Position numbers and translations under genes: made by a program. The notes under the pieces are model-generated. The model worked only from the letters and a program-made list of their open reading frames with translations, had not been told where the DNA came from and did not search any database. Below, one piece after another: positions 29,483 to 37,025 of a stretch of DNA of 64,000 nucleotides (positions within the stretch are counted from its first letter, which is position 1; the number at the start of each line of letters is the position of its first letter). The stretch comes from Ralstonia pickettii (GTDB lineage: Bacteria > Pseudomonadota > Gammaproteobacteria > Burkholderiales > Burkholderiaceae): positions 1,984,001-2,048,000 of the forward strand of contig NZ_CP104381.1 in NCBI RefSeq assembly GCF_030582395.1, read 5' to 3'.

Positions 29483-29968
29483 TCAAGCCTTCGGGCGCCG
29501 GCCAAACAAGCCCATGCCCGTGACCGTACAGACTAGTTCGCCGCGCTGGTTGCGCGCTTCCCAACGGTTGACCGCCACGCCACGGTCCGGCTTCGACTGC
29601 GACGGACGCACTTCCATGCACGTGCTCGACACCGACAGCGTGTCTCCGGGATACACCGGCTTCATCCACCGGATTTCATCCACACCCGGGGAGCCCATGC
29701 TCGCCGCCTTGCCGAGGAAGCCGGTCACCATCAGCCGCATCATGATCGAGCACGTCATCCAGCCGCTCGAGATGATGCCGCCGTAGATGCTGTGCTTCGC
29801 GGCTTCCGCGTCGATGTGGAACGGTTGCGGATCGTACTGCCGTGCAAAGGTCAGGATCTCTTCTTCGGTGACCGTGTACGTGCCCATCTGCAGCGTGCGA
29901 CCGACTTCAAAATCATCGAAGTAGAACTCGTACGATCGTGTTGCTTCTGCGCTTTCGTTCTCCGCCAT
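29483..29968 (-). CDS. MaoC-family dehydratase (first of a pair)
   Basis: A 161-residue hotdog protein. The motif [30 protein letters not shown] contains the D and H expected for hydratase activity (YDPQPFHID, residues about 45-53). The start at 29968 follows GGAGGA at 7 bp; an upstream Met at 29989 lacks this. It may act alone or as a heterodimer with the next MaoC protein, since paired MaoC genes often do. It lies just behind a strong intrinsic hairpin after the dehydrogenases. Confidence 0.9.
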   Translation of the reverse strand: MAENESAEATRSYEFYFDDFEVGRTLQMGTYTVTEEEILTFARQYDPQPFHIDAEAAKHSIYGGIISSGWMTCSIMMRLMVTGFLGKAASMGSPGVDEIRWMKPVYPGDTLSVSSTCMEVRPSQSKPDRGVAVNRWEARNQRGELVCTVTGMGLFGRRPKA

Positions 29969-29987
29969 GTCGTCTCCTCCAAATGAC

Positions 29988-30013
29988 AACGCCCCGCACG
30001 AATGCGGGGCGTT
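29988..30013 (-). terminator. 11-bp GC-rich hairpin between acyl-CoA dehydrogenase and MaoC genes
   Basis: On the minus strand, AACGCCCCGCA / TGCGGGGCGTT with a TTCG tetraloop starts 12 bp after the dehydrogenase stop. No clear T-run follows, so it may act as an mRNA 3-prime stabiliser, a partial terminator or a processing barrier rather than a full stop. Confidence 0.6.
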
Positions 30014-30024
30014 CAGGTTTGCCG

Positions 30025-31155
30025 TTACGCCGCCTGCTGGAATCCAGGCAGCGATGCGAAGCGTGCCAGGTGATGATCCACGTCACCCAGCGTCGTGTTG
30101 ATCATCGTCAGCCGCTTGAACATGTGCGCGGCGGGCAGCTCGTTCGTCACGCCCATGCCGCCGTGCAGTTGCACAGCTTCCTGGCCAACGTCACGTGCTG
30201 CCTGGCCAACACGCGCCTTGGCCGCAGACACATAGCGGCGGCGTGCCTCCACATCGCCATCCTCAAAGTGCGCCGCTGCCAGATACGTAATCGAACGGGC
30301 TTGTTCGCCATGGATGAACATATCGACCATGCGATGCTGCAATGCCTGGAAGCGTGCGATGGGCACGCCAAACTGCTGGCGGGTCTTGGTGTACTCAAGC
30401 GTTGCGGCGTTCAGCGCATCGATGAGGCCGATCGCTTCAGCGCACAACAGCACGCAGCCGAGATCGGCGACGGCGTCGATGGCCTCCCACGCTTCACCGG
30501 CCTTGCCCAGCAGCGTTGCCGGCGCGTTGTCGAAGCGGATGTCTGCAGCGTGCAGGTTGTCGATCGTGCGGTAATCCTTGACCGTCACACCAGCGGCATC
30601 GCGGTCGACCACGAAGAGCGACAGGCCCGACGTATCACGCGCCTCGCCACCGGTGCGCGCCGAGACGATGAGCTTGTCTGCCTGCGCGCCATGCACCACA
30701 ACGGCCTTCTCGCCGGTGAGTGTCCATCCGCTGCCCTGCTGCGCAGCGCGCGTGGTGACATTGAACAGTTCGTAGCGCGATTGGCGCTCGCTGAAGGCGA
30801 TAGCCAGCTTTAGAGCACCACCCGCGACCTCTTCCAACAGCGCGTCTTGGCCACCTGCGAGCTTCAACGCCTGGGCGCCCAGCACGGTCGCCTGATACGG
30901 CTCGACGACCAGGCCTCGACCCAGTTCCTGCATGACCACCAGCAGGTCCATCGCACGGCCGTCGAAACCGCCTTGTGCTTCGGGCACGGGCAGCGCAGTC
31001 AGACCCAGTTCGGCCAGCGCATCCCAATGGGCCTGGGACACCCCTTCAGGCGAGTACACCACCTTCTTGCGCGCCTCAAAACCGTAGTCCTTGTCGATGA
31101 AGCGGCGCACTGCATCGGCCAGTTGCTTCTGTTCGTCGGTGAACGAGAAATCCAT
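30025..31155 (-). CDS. Acyl-CoA dehydrogenase family protein (small-type subunit, second of pair)
   Basis: A 376-residue flavoprotein beginning [21 protein letters not shown]. Sequence is weakly conserved in the middle, and the C-terminus carries [21 protein letters not shown], the form seen in partner subunits of alpha2-beta2 acyl-CoA dehydrogenases such as the FadE28/FadE29 type. The next upstream gene is a 398-residue acyl-CoA dehydrogenase 35 bp away, so the two probably assemble together. Acts in beta-oxidation of an unidentified, possibly branched or ring-bearing, acyl-CoA. Confidence 0.87.
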   Translation of the reverse strand: MDFSFTDEQKQLADAVRRFIDKDYGFEARKKVVYSPEGVSQAHWDALAELGLTALPVPEAQGGFDGRAMDLLVVMQELGRGLVVEPYQATVLGAQALKLAGGQDALLEEVAGGALKLAIAFSERQSRYELFNVTTRAAQQGSGWTLTGEKAVVVHGAQADKLIVSARTGGEARDTSGLSLFVVDRDAAGVTVKDYRTIDNLHAADIRFDNAPATLLGKAGEAWEAIDAVADLGCVLLCAEAIGLIDALNAATLEYTKTRQQFGVPIARFQALQHRMVDMFIHGEQARSITYLAAAHFEDGDVEARRRYVSAAKARVGQAARDVGQEAVQLHGGMGVTNELPAAHMFKRLTMINTTLGDVDHHLARFASLPGFQQAA

Positions 31156-31190
31156 GTTTGTCTCCGCTATGTGTTCTGTCGCCGTTTTGC

Positions 31191-32387
31191 TCAGACGCCA
31201 AGGATCATCTGCGAGATGATGTTGCGCTGGATCTCGTTCGACCCGCCGTAGATCGAAGTCTTGCGATAGTTGAAGTAGTACGGTGCCAGCGGCGCGGCAT
31301 CGTTGTCGCCCGTCACGGCCTGCAAGGTCTCGCCTTCCAGGTAGCTCGGGTCGAACGGCTGGGCGTACGGCCCCACGGCCTCGACCATCAGCTCGGTCAG
31401 CATCTGCTGGATCTGCGTGCCCTTGATCTTGAGCAGCGATGCCTCAGGCCCCGGACCCTTGCCGGCGTTCTCGCTCGACACCACGCGCAGCACCGTCATC
31501 TCGAGCGCCAGCAGTTCGATCTCCAGCGAGGCCACCTTGGCGCCGAACACCGGGTCCTGCAGCAGCGGCTTGCCGTTCTTCTGGTGTTGCAGAGCGACGC
31601 GCTTGAGAAACGCCAGTTCGCGCTTCGAATTGCCCACACGCGCAATACCCGTGCGCTCGTGGCCGAGCAGATATTTGGCGTACGTCCAGCCGCGGTTCTC
31701 TTCACCGATCAGGTTTTGAACCGGCACCTTGACGTTGTCGAAGAAGACCTCGTTCACCTCGTGCTCTTCGTCCAGCATGATGATCGGGCGCACGGTGATG
31801 CCCGGCGTCTTCATGTCGATCAGCAGGAACGAGATCCCCTCTTGCTTCTTCGCGTCCGGATCCGTGCGGACCAGGCAAAAGATCATGTCGGCGTGTTGGC
31901 CCAATGTCGTCCAGGTCTTCTGGCCGTTGACGATGTAGTGGTCGCCTTCGCGCACGGCGCGTGTCTTCACCGAGGCCAGATCGGAACCGGAACCCGGTTC
32001 GGAATAGCCCTGGCACCACCAATCGGTGCAATCGACGATGCGCGGCAGGAAATAGCGCTTTTGCGCTTCGTTGCCGTACTTCATGATCACGGGCGCGACC
32101 ATGCTGACGCCAAACGGCAGCACGCCAGGCGCGCCGACCTGCGCGCACTCTTCGTCCCAGATGTGTTTTTGGATGGGGGACCAACCGGTGCCGCCCCACT
32201 CGACCGGCCAGTGCGGCACCGACCAACCCTTGGCTGCGAGTGCCTTGTGCCAGCGAACGAAATCGTCGCGGTTCAGGCGGCGGTGGTTCAACACCTTGTC
32301 TTGGATGTCCTTGGGCAGATTGGCTTCCAGCCAGCCGCGGACTTCCTGGCGGAACGCATCATCGGCCGCCGAGTAGTTCAGATCCAT
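31191..32387 (-). CDS. Acyl-CoA dehydrogenase family protein (first of pair)
   Basis: A 398-residue flavoprotein starting MDLNYSAADDAFRQEVRGWLE. Landmarks are WCQGYSEPGSGSDLASVKT (FAD/substrate), NGQKTWTTLGQHADMIFCLVRT and the C-terminal RKTSIYGGSNEIQRNIISQMILG. Where medium-chain enzymes have the catalytic Glu (YEGT), this reads YGGS, so the base must come from another position, as in FadE-type heteromers. Start chosen at 32387, which follows GGAGACAGGC. Translated after DUF1178 with an 84-bp gap. Confidence 0.88.
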   Translation of the reverse strand: MDLNYSAADDAFRQEVRGWLEANLPKDIQDKVLNHRRLNRDDFVRWHKALAAKGWSVPHWPVEWGGTGWSPIQKHIWDEECAQVGAPGVLPFGVSMVAPVIMKYGNEAQKRYFLPRIVDCTDWWCQGYSEPGSGSDLASVKTRAVREGDHYIVNGQKTWTTLGQHADMIFCLVRTDPDAKKQEGISFLLIDMKTPGITVRPIIMLDEEHEVNEVFFDNVKVPVQNLIGEENRGWTYAKYLLGHERTGIARVGNSKRELAFLKRVALQHQKNGKPLLQDPVFGAKVASLEIELLALEMTVLRVVSSENAGKGPGPEASLLKIKGTQIQQMLTELMVEAVGPYAQPFDPSYLEGETLQAVTGDNDAAPLAPYYFNYRKTSIYGGSNEIQRNIISQMILGV

Positions 32388-32471
32388 GCCTGTCTCCTGT
32401 GGTTGGCTCCCCACCGTGGCAAATCGGCGGAGAACGTTCTGTCGGACCGGCGCGGACCTGAATCGGGGCAG

Positions 32472-32933
32472 CTAGTGCACGGGCTGCTTGAGCACGTCAG
32501 GCACCAACAGCGGCATCACGTCGATGCCCTCCTCCGCCAGCTCCTGCGCCTCCTCCCGAGAGGTCGTCCCGCGAATACCCCGCTCCGGCGCCTCCTTGTA
32601 GTGCATGCGGCGCGCCTCTTCTGCAAACCGCTTGCCCACGTCTTCGGTATTGGCAAGGACGTGGCGCACGGCTTTCAGGTAGAGCTGTTGCAGAGTTGCG
32701 GATGCACCGCCATCTCCGCCGGCCGTCTGGGCGGCAGCGCCCTTCTGGGCAGCGTCCGCTCGTGACGAAGACAGATTCAGGCGCGGCGCACTCGGCAAGC
32801 GCTCAACCTCGTTGTGACCGCAGACAGGGCACGTCAACAGCCCGCGTTCTTGCTGCGATTGCAGGTCGGCATCGGAGCCGAACCAGCCTTCGAAGCGATG
32901 GTCATTGGCACAGCGGAGGTCCAGCACTTTCAT
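32472..32933 (-). CDS. DUF1178 family protein
   Basis: A 153-residue cytoplasmic protein. It starts MKVLDLRCANDHRFEGWFGS and has LLTCPVCGHNEVERLPSAPRL. Together C8 and the CPVC pair suggest a zinc ribbon. The C-terminal helical part contains VGKRFAEEARRMHYKEAPERGIRGTTSREEAQELAEEGI. Function unknown. First gene of the acyl-CoA operon; its promoter overlaps the twin operator at 32983-33016. Confidence 0.9.
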   Translation of the reverse strand: MKVLDLRCANDHRFEGWFGSDADLQSQQERGLLTCPVCGHNEVERLPSAPRLNLSSSRADAAQKGAAAQTAGGDGGASATLQQLYLKAVRHVLANTEDVGKRFAEEARRMHYKEAPERGIRGTTSREEAQELAEEGIDVMPLLVPDVLKQPVH

Positions 32934-32956
32934 GATCGGTCCAGCGCATGGGAATG

Positions 32957-32985
32957 AGTGTATCCCTGATTCAAAAATTTGTGAA
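32957..32985 (-). promoter_or_regulatory. Sigma-70 promoter upstream of DUF1178/acyl-CoA dehydrogenase operon
   Basis: On the minus strand, -35 TTCACA (32985-32980) and -10 TACACT (32962-32957) with a 17-bp spacer, about 25 bp before the DUF1178 start. The -35 box overlaps the left arm of the operator pair by 3 bp, the expected arrangement for repression. Confidence 0.55.
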
Positions 32986-33016
32986 CGGTCGTGCTAATTT
33001 TTTCGCACGACCGTTC
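32983..33016. promoter_or_regulatory. Twin inverted operator: two GCACGACCGTTC copies around a 10-bp spacer
   Basis: GAACGGTCGTGC (32983-32994) and its exact reverse complement (33005-33016) form a perfect 12-bp inverted repeat separated by TAATTTTTTC. Each arm is also a near-dyad GCACG-N2-CGTTC, like the single site at 3659-3670. No T-run follows on either strand, so a terminator for the Nudix gene is less likely than an operator. A TetR-type fatty-acid repressor is the best guess. Confidence 0.55.
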
Positions 33017-33070
33017 GCTATGGTAACGGCAACACGCGAAACACGCAGTCGATCGACGAGGGCAAGCGGC

Positions 33071-33682
33071 TTAGGCTGCACCTGGCGTCCAGGCGCCCGA
33101 CAGGATCTTCTCGAGCCAGAACGTGCCGATGATGGTCTTCACGTCCGAAATTTTGCCATCGCGCACCCAATCGATGAGTTGACCGGCGGACGTGATAAAG
33201 GTCTCGAGGAATTCGCCTTCATCCAGCATCGCCTCCCCTTGCTTGAGATCGCGTGCGAGATAAATGTCGATGAACTCGGTGGAATATGAAATGACCGGAT
33301 GAATGCGGGTGAGGTAGTCCCAGCGCTCGGCCGTGTAGCCGGTTTCCTCGCGCAGCTCGCGCTTGCCGCACGCGAGCGCCCCTTCCTGCGGATCGAGCTT
33401 GCCGGCGGGGAATTCAATCATCACCCTGTCGACTGGGTAGCGAAACTGGCGCTCCATCAGCACAGTGCCATCGTCGAACAGCGGAATCATCATCACCGCG
33501 CCCGGATGAACCAGATATTCGCGGCTGGCGTTGCGGCCGTCCGGCAGCCGCACGATGTCCTGCTTGAGCGTGAGGAATTTACCCTGGTGCATCAACGCAG
33601 ATGCAACCTGCGTCTCGCGCAGACCGGCGTCCGGTTCCTGTGTGGTATGGGGGGGGTCGTTCAGCGGAGTGTGATCGGACAT
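33071..33682 (-). CDS. Nudix hydrolase, ADP-ribose pyrophosphatase type
   Basis: A 203-residue Nudix protein. The Nudix box runs from GKLDPQEGALACGKRELREETGY (about residues 96-118), with the metal-binding RELREE intact. Upstream, ERQFRYPVDRVMIEFPAGKL is typical of ADP-ribose pyrophosphatases. The N-terminal 25 residues (DHTPLNDPPHTTQEPDAG) are probably disordered. Located after DUF2818 and the nuo operon on the same strand; a link to NADH turnover is only suggestive. Confidence 0.9.
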   Translation of the reverse strand: MSDHTPLNDPPHTTQEPDAGLRETQVASALMHQGKFLTLKQDIVRLPDGRNASREYLVHPGAVMMIPLFDDGTVLMERQFRYPVDRVMIEFPAGKLDPQEGALACGKRELREETGYTAERWDYLTRIHPVISYSTEFIDIYLARDLKQGEAMLDEGEFLETFITSAGQLIDWVRDGKISDVKTIIGTFWLEKILSGAWTPGAA

Positions 33683-33726
33683 GGCGCTCTCTCATGCCGA
33701 GACAGCGGGAACCTGCCCGGCGGGAA

Positions 33727-34041
33727 TTAACGGGAATCGCGATGATGGCGAACCAGGTATTGCCACGTAAAGCCAGGAAACGCAAACACCAGCATCAGGC
33801 AAGCGGTGATCGCATAAAACTGCCAGCCTTGCACAAACGCATTCCCCTGGCTCGATTCGATACCGAAGCCAATCAGCCCAACCACGACATACATGGCAAT
33901 CAGCTCGGCGCCGCGCAGCCAGAACGGCTTGCGCGGCCAGCGTGTCGGCACAAGTGCCAGCACGCGTTGGTTGACGAACGGCAGGTTGGCACAGATCAGT
34001 GCCAACACGATGACAAACAGACCGCCCGTCGATGTGCTCAT
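33727..34041 (-). CDS. DUF2818 family membrane protein
   Basis: A 104-residue integral membrane protein with three hydrophobic segments (about residues 4-22, 45-65 and 77-95) and a final FPGFTWQYLVRHHRDSR. The N-terminus STSTGGLFVIVLALICANLPFVNQRVLALVP is characteristic of the family. It starts 13 bp after nuoN ends, so it is the last gene of the complex I operon. Function unknown; a role in complex I assembly or stability is a hypothesis from context. Confidence 0.88.
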   Translation of the reverse strand: MSTSTGGLFVIVLALICANLPFVNQRVLALVPTRWPRKPFWLRGAELIAMYVVVGLIGFGIESSQGNAFVQGWQFYAITACLMLVFAFPGFTWQYLVRHHRDSR

Positions 34042-34054
34042 GAAGCCGGGCGTG

Positions 34055-35530
34055 TTACGAAGCCAGTGTCAGGCGGATCGCCTGATAGCACACGGCCATG
34101 AGACCGGCCGGGAAGATACCGAGAAGCAGCACCAGCAAGCCATTGACCGACAGCAGCGAGCGCAGACCGAAGGTGGCCTCCACCGGGCCTTCGTCAGCGG
34201 GCACATCGAAGTACATGACCTTGATCACGCGCAGGTAGTAGAACGCACCCACCAGCGAGAAGAGCACGGCAACGACGGCCAGCCAGGACATGCCAGCATC
34301 GACCACTGCCCCCAAGACCGACAGCTTCGCGTAGAAACCAACCGTCGGCGGCAGGCCCGCCAGCGACATCATGATGAACAGCATCAGCAGCGCAAACCAC
34401 GGGCTTTTCTTCGACAGGCCTTTCAGGTCGGCGATGTCTTCCGCCTCGTAGCCTTTACGCGACAGCAGCAGGATGATGCCGAACGCGCCCAGTGCGGTCA
34501 GCACGTAGGTGATGGCATAGAACATCGACGCACTGTAGGCCTGAGCTGTCAAATCCGGCTTGCCGGAGCTGACGCCCGATACCAGACCCAGCAGCAGAAA
34601 GCCCATGTGGGAAACCGTCGAATAGCCCAGCAGACGCTTGAAGTTGGTTTGCACCACGCCGGTGATATTGCCGATGGCCAGCGACACGACAGCCAACACG
34701 ATCAGCATGTTCTGCCAATCGAATGCCAGGGGCAGCAGGCCTTCGACCAGAATACGAAGCGTCATCGCAAAGGCGGCCACCTTCGGCGCACCGGCAATCA
34801 GCAGCGTCACGGCCGTCGGCGAGCCTTGGTACACATCGGGCACCCACATGTGGAACGGTGCCACACCAAGCTTGAAGCCCAGACCCGCGACGATGAACAC
34901 CACGCCAAACACGAGGATCGTCTTGTTGATCTCGCCGTTCTTGATGGCGTCAAACACCTTGCCTAGTTCCAGCGAGCCGGTCGCGCCGTACAGCATCGAC
35001 ATGCCGTACAGCAATAGGCCCGATGCCAGTGCGCCGAGGATGAAATACTTCATGGCCGATTCGGACGACACGTTCGAACGGCGGCGCAGCGCTACCAGCG
35101 TGTACGACGCCAGCGACAACAGTTCCAGGCCCAGATAGAGCACGAGGAAGTTGTTGCCGGTGATCATCACCACCTGGCCGCCCAGTGTGAACAGGGCGAA
35201 CATGTAGAACTCGCCCGCGTACATGTCGCGGTCGGCCAGATAGCGGCGCGTATAGACCAGCGTGGCAAACAGCGTCAGCGCACAGAACGACGCCAGCACG
35301 TTGGCCATCGGGTCGATCACGGCCATGTTGCCGAACACGTAGTGCGTTTCACCGTTCCCAGCATTCAAGCCGAACCACACCGCCAGCACCAGCGTAATCA
35401 CCAACGAAACCGGATAGGCCACGCTGCTTCGCTTCTGGCCGCGCGCCAGGTCAATCCAGTTGACGGCACCAATGCCCAGCGCGAGAAAAACGATTGGGGC
35501 AAAAGCCGCAATAGAGGAGGACGATTGCAT
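34055..35530 (-). CDS. nuoN: NADH-quinone oxidoreductase subunit N
   Basis: A 491-residue antiporter-like proton-pumping subunit of complex I with about 14 transmembrane helices. Visible are MKYFILGALASGLLLYGMSMLYG near 158-180, FKLGVAPFHMWVPDVYQGSPT near 222-242 and the conserved lysine region KRLLGYSTVSHMGFLLLG near 297. Start MQSSSSIAAFAPIVF. 16 bp after nuoM. Confidence 0.97.
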   Translation of the reverse strand: MQSSSSIAAFAPIVFLALGIGAVNWIDLARGQKRSSVAYPVSLVITLVLAVWFGLNAGNGETHYVFGNMAVIDPMANVLASFCALTLFATLVYTRRYLADRDMYAGEFYMFALFTLGGQVVMITGNNFLVLYLGLELLSLASYTLVALRRRSNVSSESAMKYFILGALASGLLLYGMSMLYGATGSLELGKVFDAIKNGEINKTILVFGVVFIVAGLGFKLGVAPFHMWVPDVYQGSPTAVTLLIAGAPKVAAFAMTLRILVEGLLPLAFDWQNMLIVLAVVSLAIGNITGVVQTNFKRLLGYSTVSHMGFLLLGLVSGVSSGKPDLTAQAYSASMFYAITYVLTALGAFGIILLLSRKGYEAEDIADLKGLSKKSPWFALLMLFIMMSLAGLPPTVGFYAKLSVLGAVVDAGMSWLAVVAVLFSLVGAFYYLRVIKVMYFDVPADEGPVEATFGLRSLLSVNGLLVLLLGIFPAGLMAVCYQAIRLTLAS

Positions 35531-35546
35531 AGTTTCTTCTCGCTGC

Positions 35547-37013
35547 TTACAGCTTCGACTGAGCCACGTGGGTCAGCAAGTTGACCACGGACGCATGCAT
35601 GACATCGGTGAAAGGCTTCGGATACAGGCCCATGTACAGGGTGGCAATCGCCAGCACGCCGAGCATGAAGAACTCACGGCAGTTCAGGTCCTTCAACTCG
35701 GCCACGTGCTTATGGGTCACATCACCGAAGATCACGCGCTTGACCATCCACAGCGAATACGCTGCGCCAAAAATCAGTGCCGTGGCGGCCAGCAGACCAA
35801 TCCAGAAATTGAACTTGACCGAGCCCAGGATCACCATGAATTCGCCAACGAAACCCGAGGTCGCCGGCAAGCCGCAGTTGGCCATGGCAAAGAAGACTGA
35901 CAGCGCCGCGAACTTCGGCATGGTGTTCACAACACCGCCGTAATCGGCAATCTGCCGCGAATGCACGCGGTCATACAGCACGCCAATGCACAGGAACATC
36001 GCGCCCGAGATGAACCCGTGCGAGATCATCTGGACGATACCGCCCTCAACGCCGATTTCGTTGAAGATGAAGAAACCCAGCGTGACGAAGCCCATGTGCG
36101 CGATCGACGAATACGCGACCAGCTTCTTCATGTCGGCCTGCACCAGCGCCACCAGACCGATGTAGATCACGGCAACCAGCGAGATCGCGATGATGAACGC
36201 GGACAGGCTGTGGCTGGCGTCCGGCGCGATCGGCAGGGAGAACCGCAGGAAACCGTAGGCGCCCAGCTTCAGCATGATGGCAGCCAGCACAACGGAGCCG
36301 CCGGTCGGGGCTTCCACGTGGGCGTCCGGCAGCCAAGTGTGCACCGGCCACATCGGCACTTTCACGGCAAAGGCCATGAAAAACGCGAGGAAGATCAGGA
36401 CCTGCTCGTTCATCGACAGCTTGACCTGATGCCACTGCAGGATTTCGAAAGTGCCGCTGTGGAAATACAGATACAACAGCGCAACCAGCGTCAGCAACGA
36501 ACCCAGCAGCGTGTACAGGAAGAACTTGAATGCTGCATAGACACGGTTCGGGCCGCCCCACACACCGATGATGATGTACATCGGGATCAGCGTGGCTTCG
36601 AAGAACACGTAGAACAGCAGACCGTCGAGCGACGCGAACACGCCGATCATCAGGCCCGACAGGATCAGGAACGCGGCCATGTACTGCGCCACACGCTCGG
36701 TGATCACCTCCCAAGCGGCAATGACGACGATGACGGTGATGAACGCGGTCAGCACCACGAACCACATCGAGATGCCGTCAACACCCAGGTAGTAGCTGAT
36801 ATGGAAGCGCTCGATCCACGACGACTTCTCGACGAACTGCATCGCAGCCGTCGTCTTGTCGAAACGCGTGATGAGCGGGAGCGTCATCACGAAGCTGATC
36901 ACGGAACCGATCAGCGACATCCAGCGGACATAACCGGGATTGCGGTCTGAGCCCGAGGCCAGCACCAGCACGCCGAAGAAGATCGGCAGCCAGATCGCAA
37001 AAGACAGAACCAT
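35547..37013 (-). CDS. nuoM: NADH-quinone oxidoreductase subunit M
   Basis: A 488-residue antiporter-like membrane subunit. Motifs include YFLYVFFE-like LLFYVFFEATLIPMYIIIGVWGG near 132-154, VKVPMWPVHTWLPDAHVEAPTGGSV near 217-241 and KKLVAYSSIAHMGFVTLGFF near 294-313. All key charged residues of the pump channel appear intact. 12 bp after nuoL. Confidence 0.97.
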   Translation of the reverse strand: MVLSFAIWLPIFFGVLVLASGSDRNPGYVRWMSLIGSVISFVMTLPLITRFDKTTAAMQFVEKSSWIERFHISYYLGVDGISMWFVVLTAFITVIVVIAAWEVITERVAQYMAAFLILSGLMIGVFASLDGLLFYVFFEATLIPMYIIIGVWGGPNRVYAAFKFFLYTLLGSLLTLVALLYLYFHSGTFEILQWHQVKLSMNEQVLIFLAFFMAFAVKVPMWPVHTWLPDAHVEAPTGGSVVLAAIMLKLGAYGFLRFSLPIAPDASHSLSAFIIAISLVAVIYIGLVALVQADMKKLVAYSSIAHMGFVTLGFFIFNEIGVEGGIVQMISHGFISGAMFLCIGVLYDRVHSRQIADYGGVVNTMPKFAALSVFFAMANCGLPATSGFVGEFMVILGSVKFNFWIGLLAATALIFGAAYSLWMVKRVIFGDVTHKHVAELKDLNCREFFMLGVLAIATLYMGLYPKPFTDVMHASVVNLLTHVAQSKL

Positions 37014-37025
37014 TTTTGTAATCCC

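Noticed and set aside
32983..33016. Terminator of the Nudix gene
   Set aside because: The stem is perfect but the T-rich part is in the loop and no T-run follows on the minus strand. Overlap with a promoter and recurrence of the motif favour an operator.
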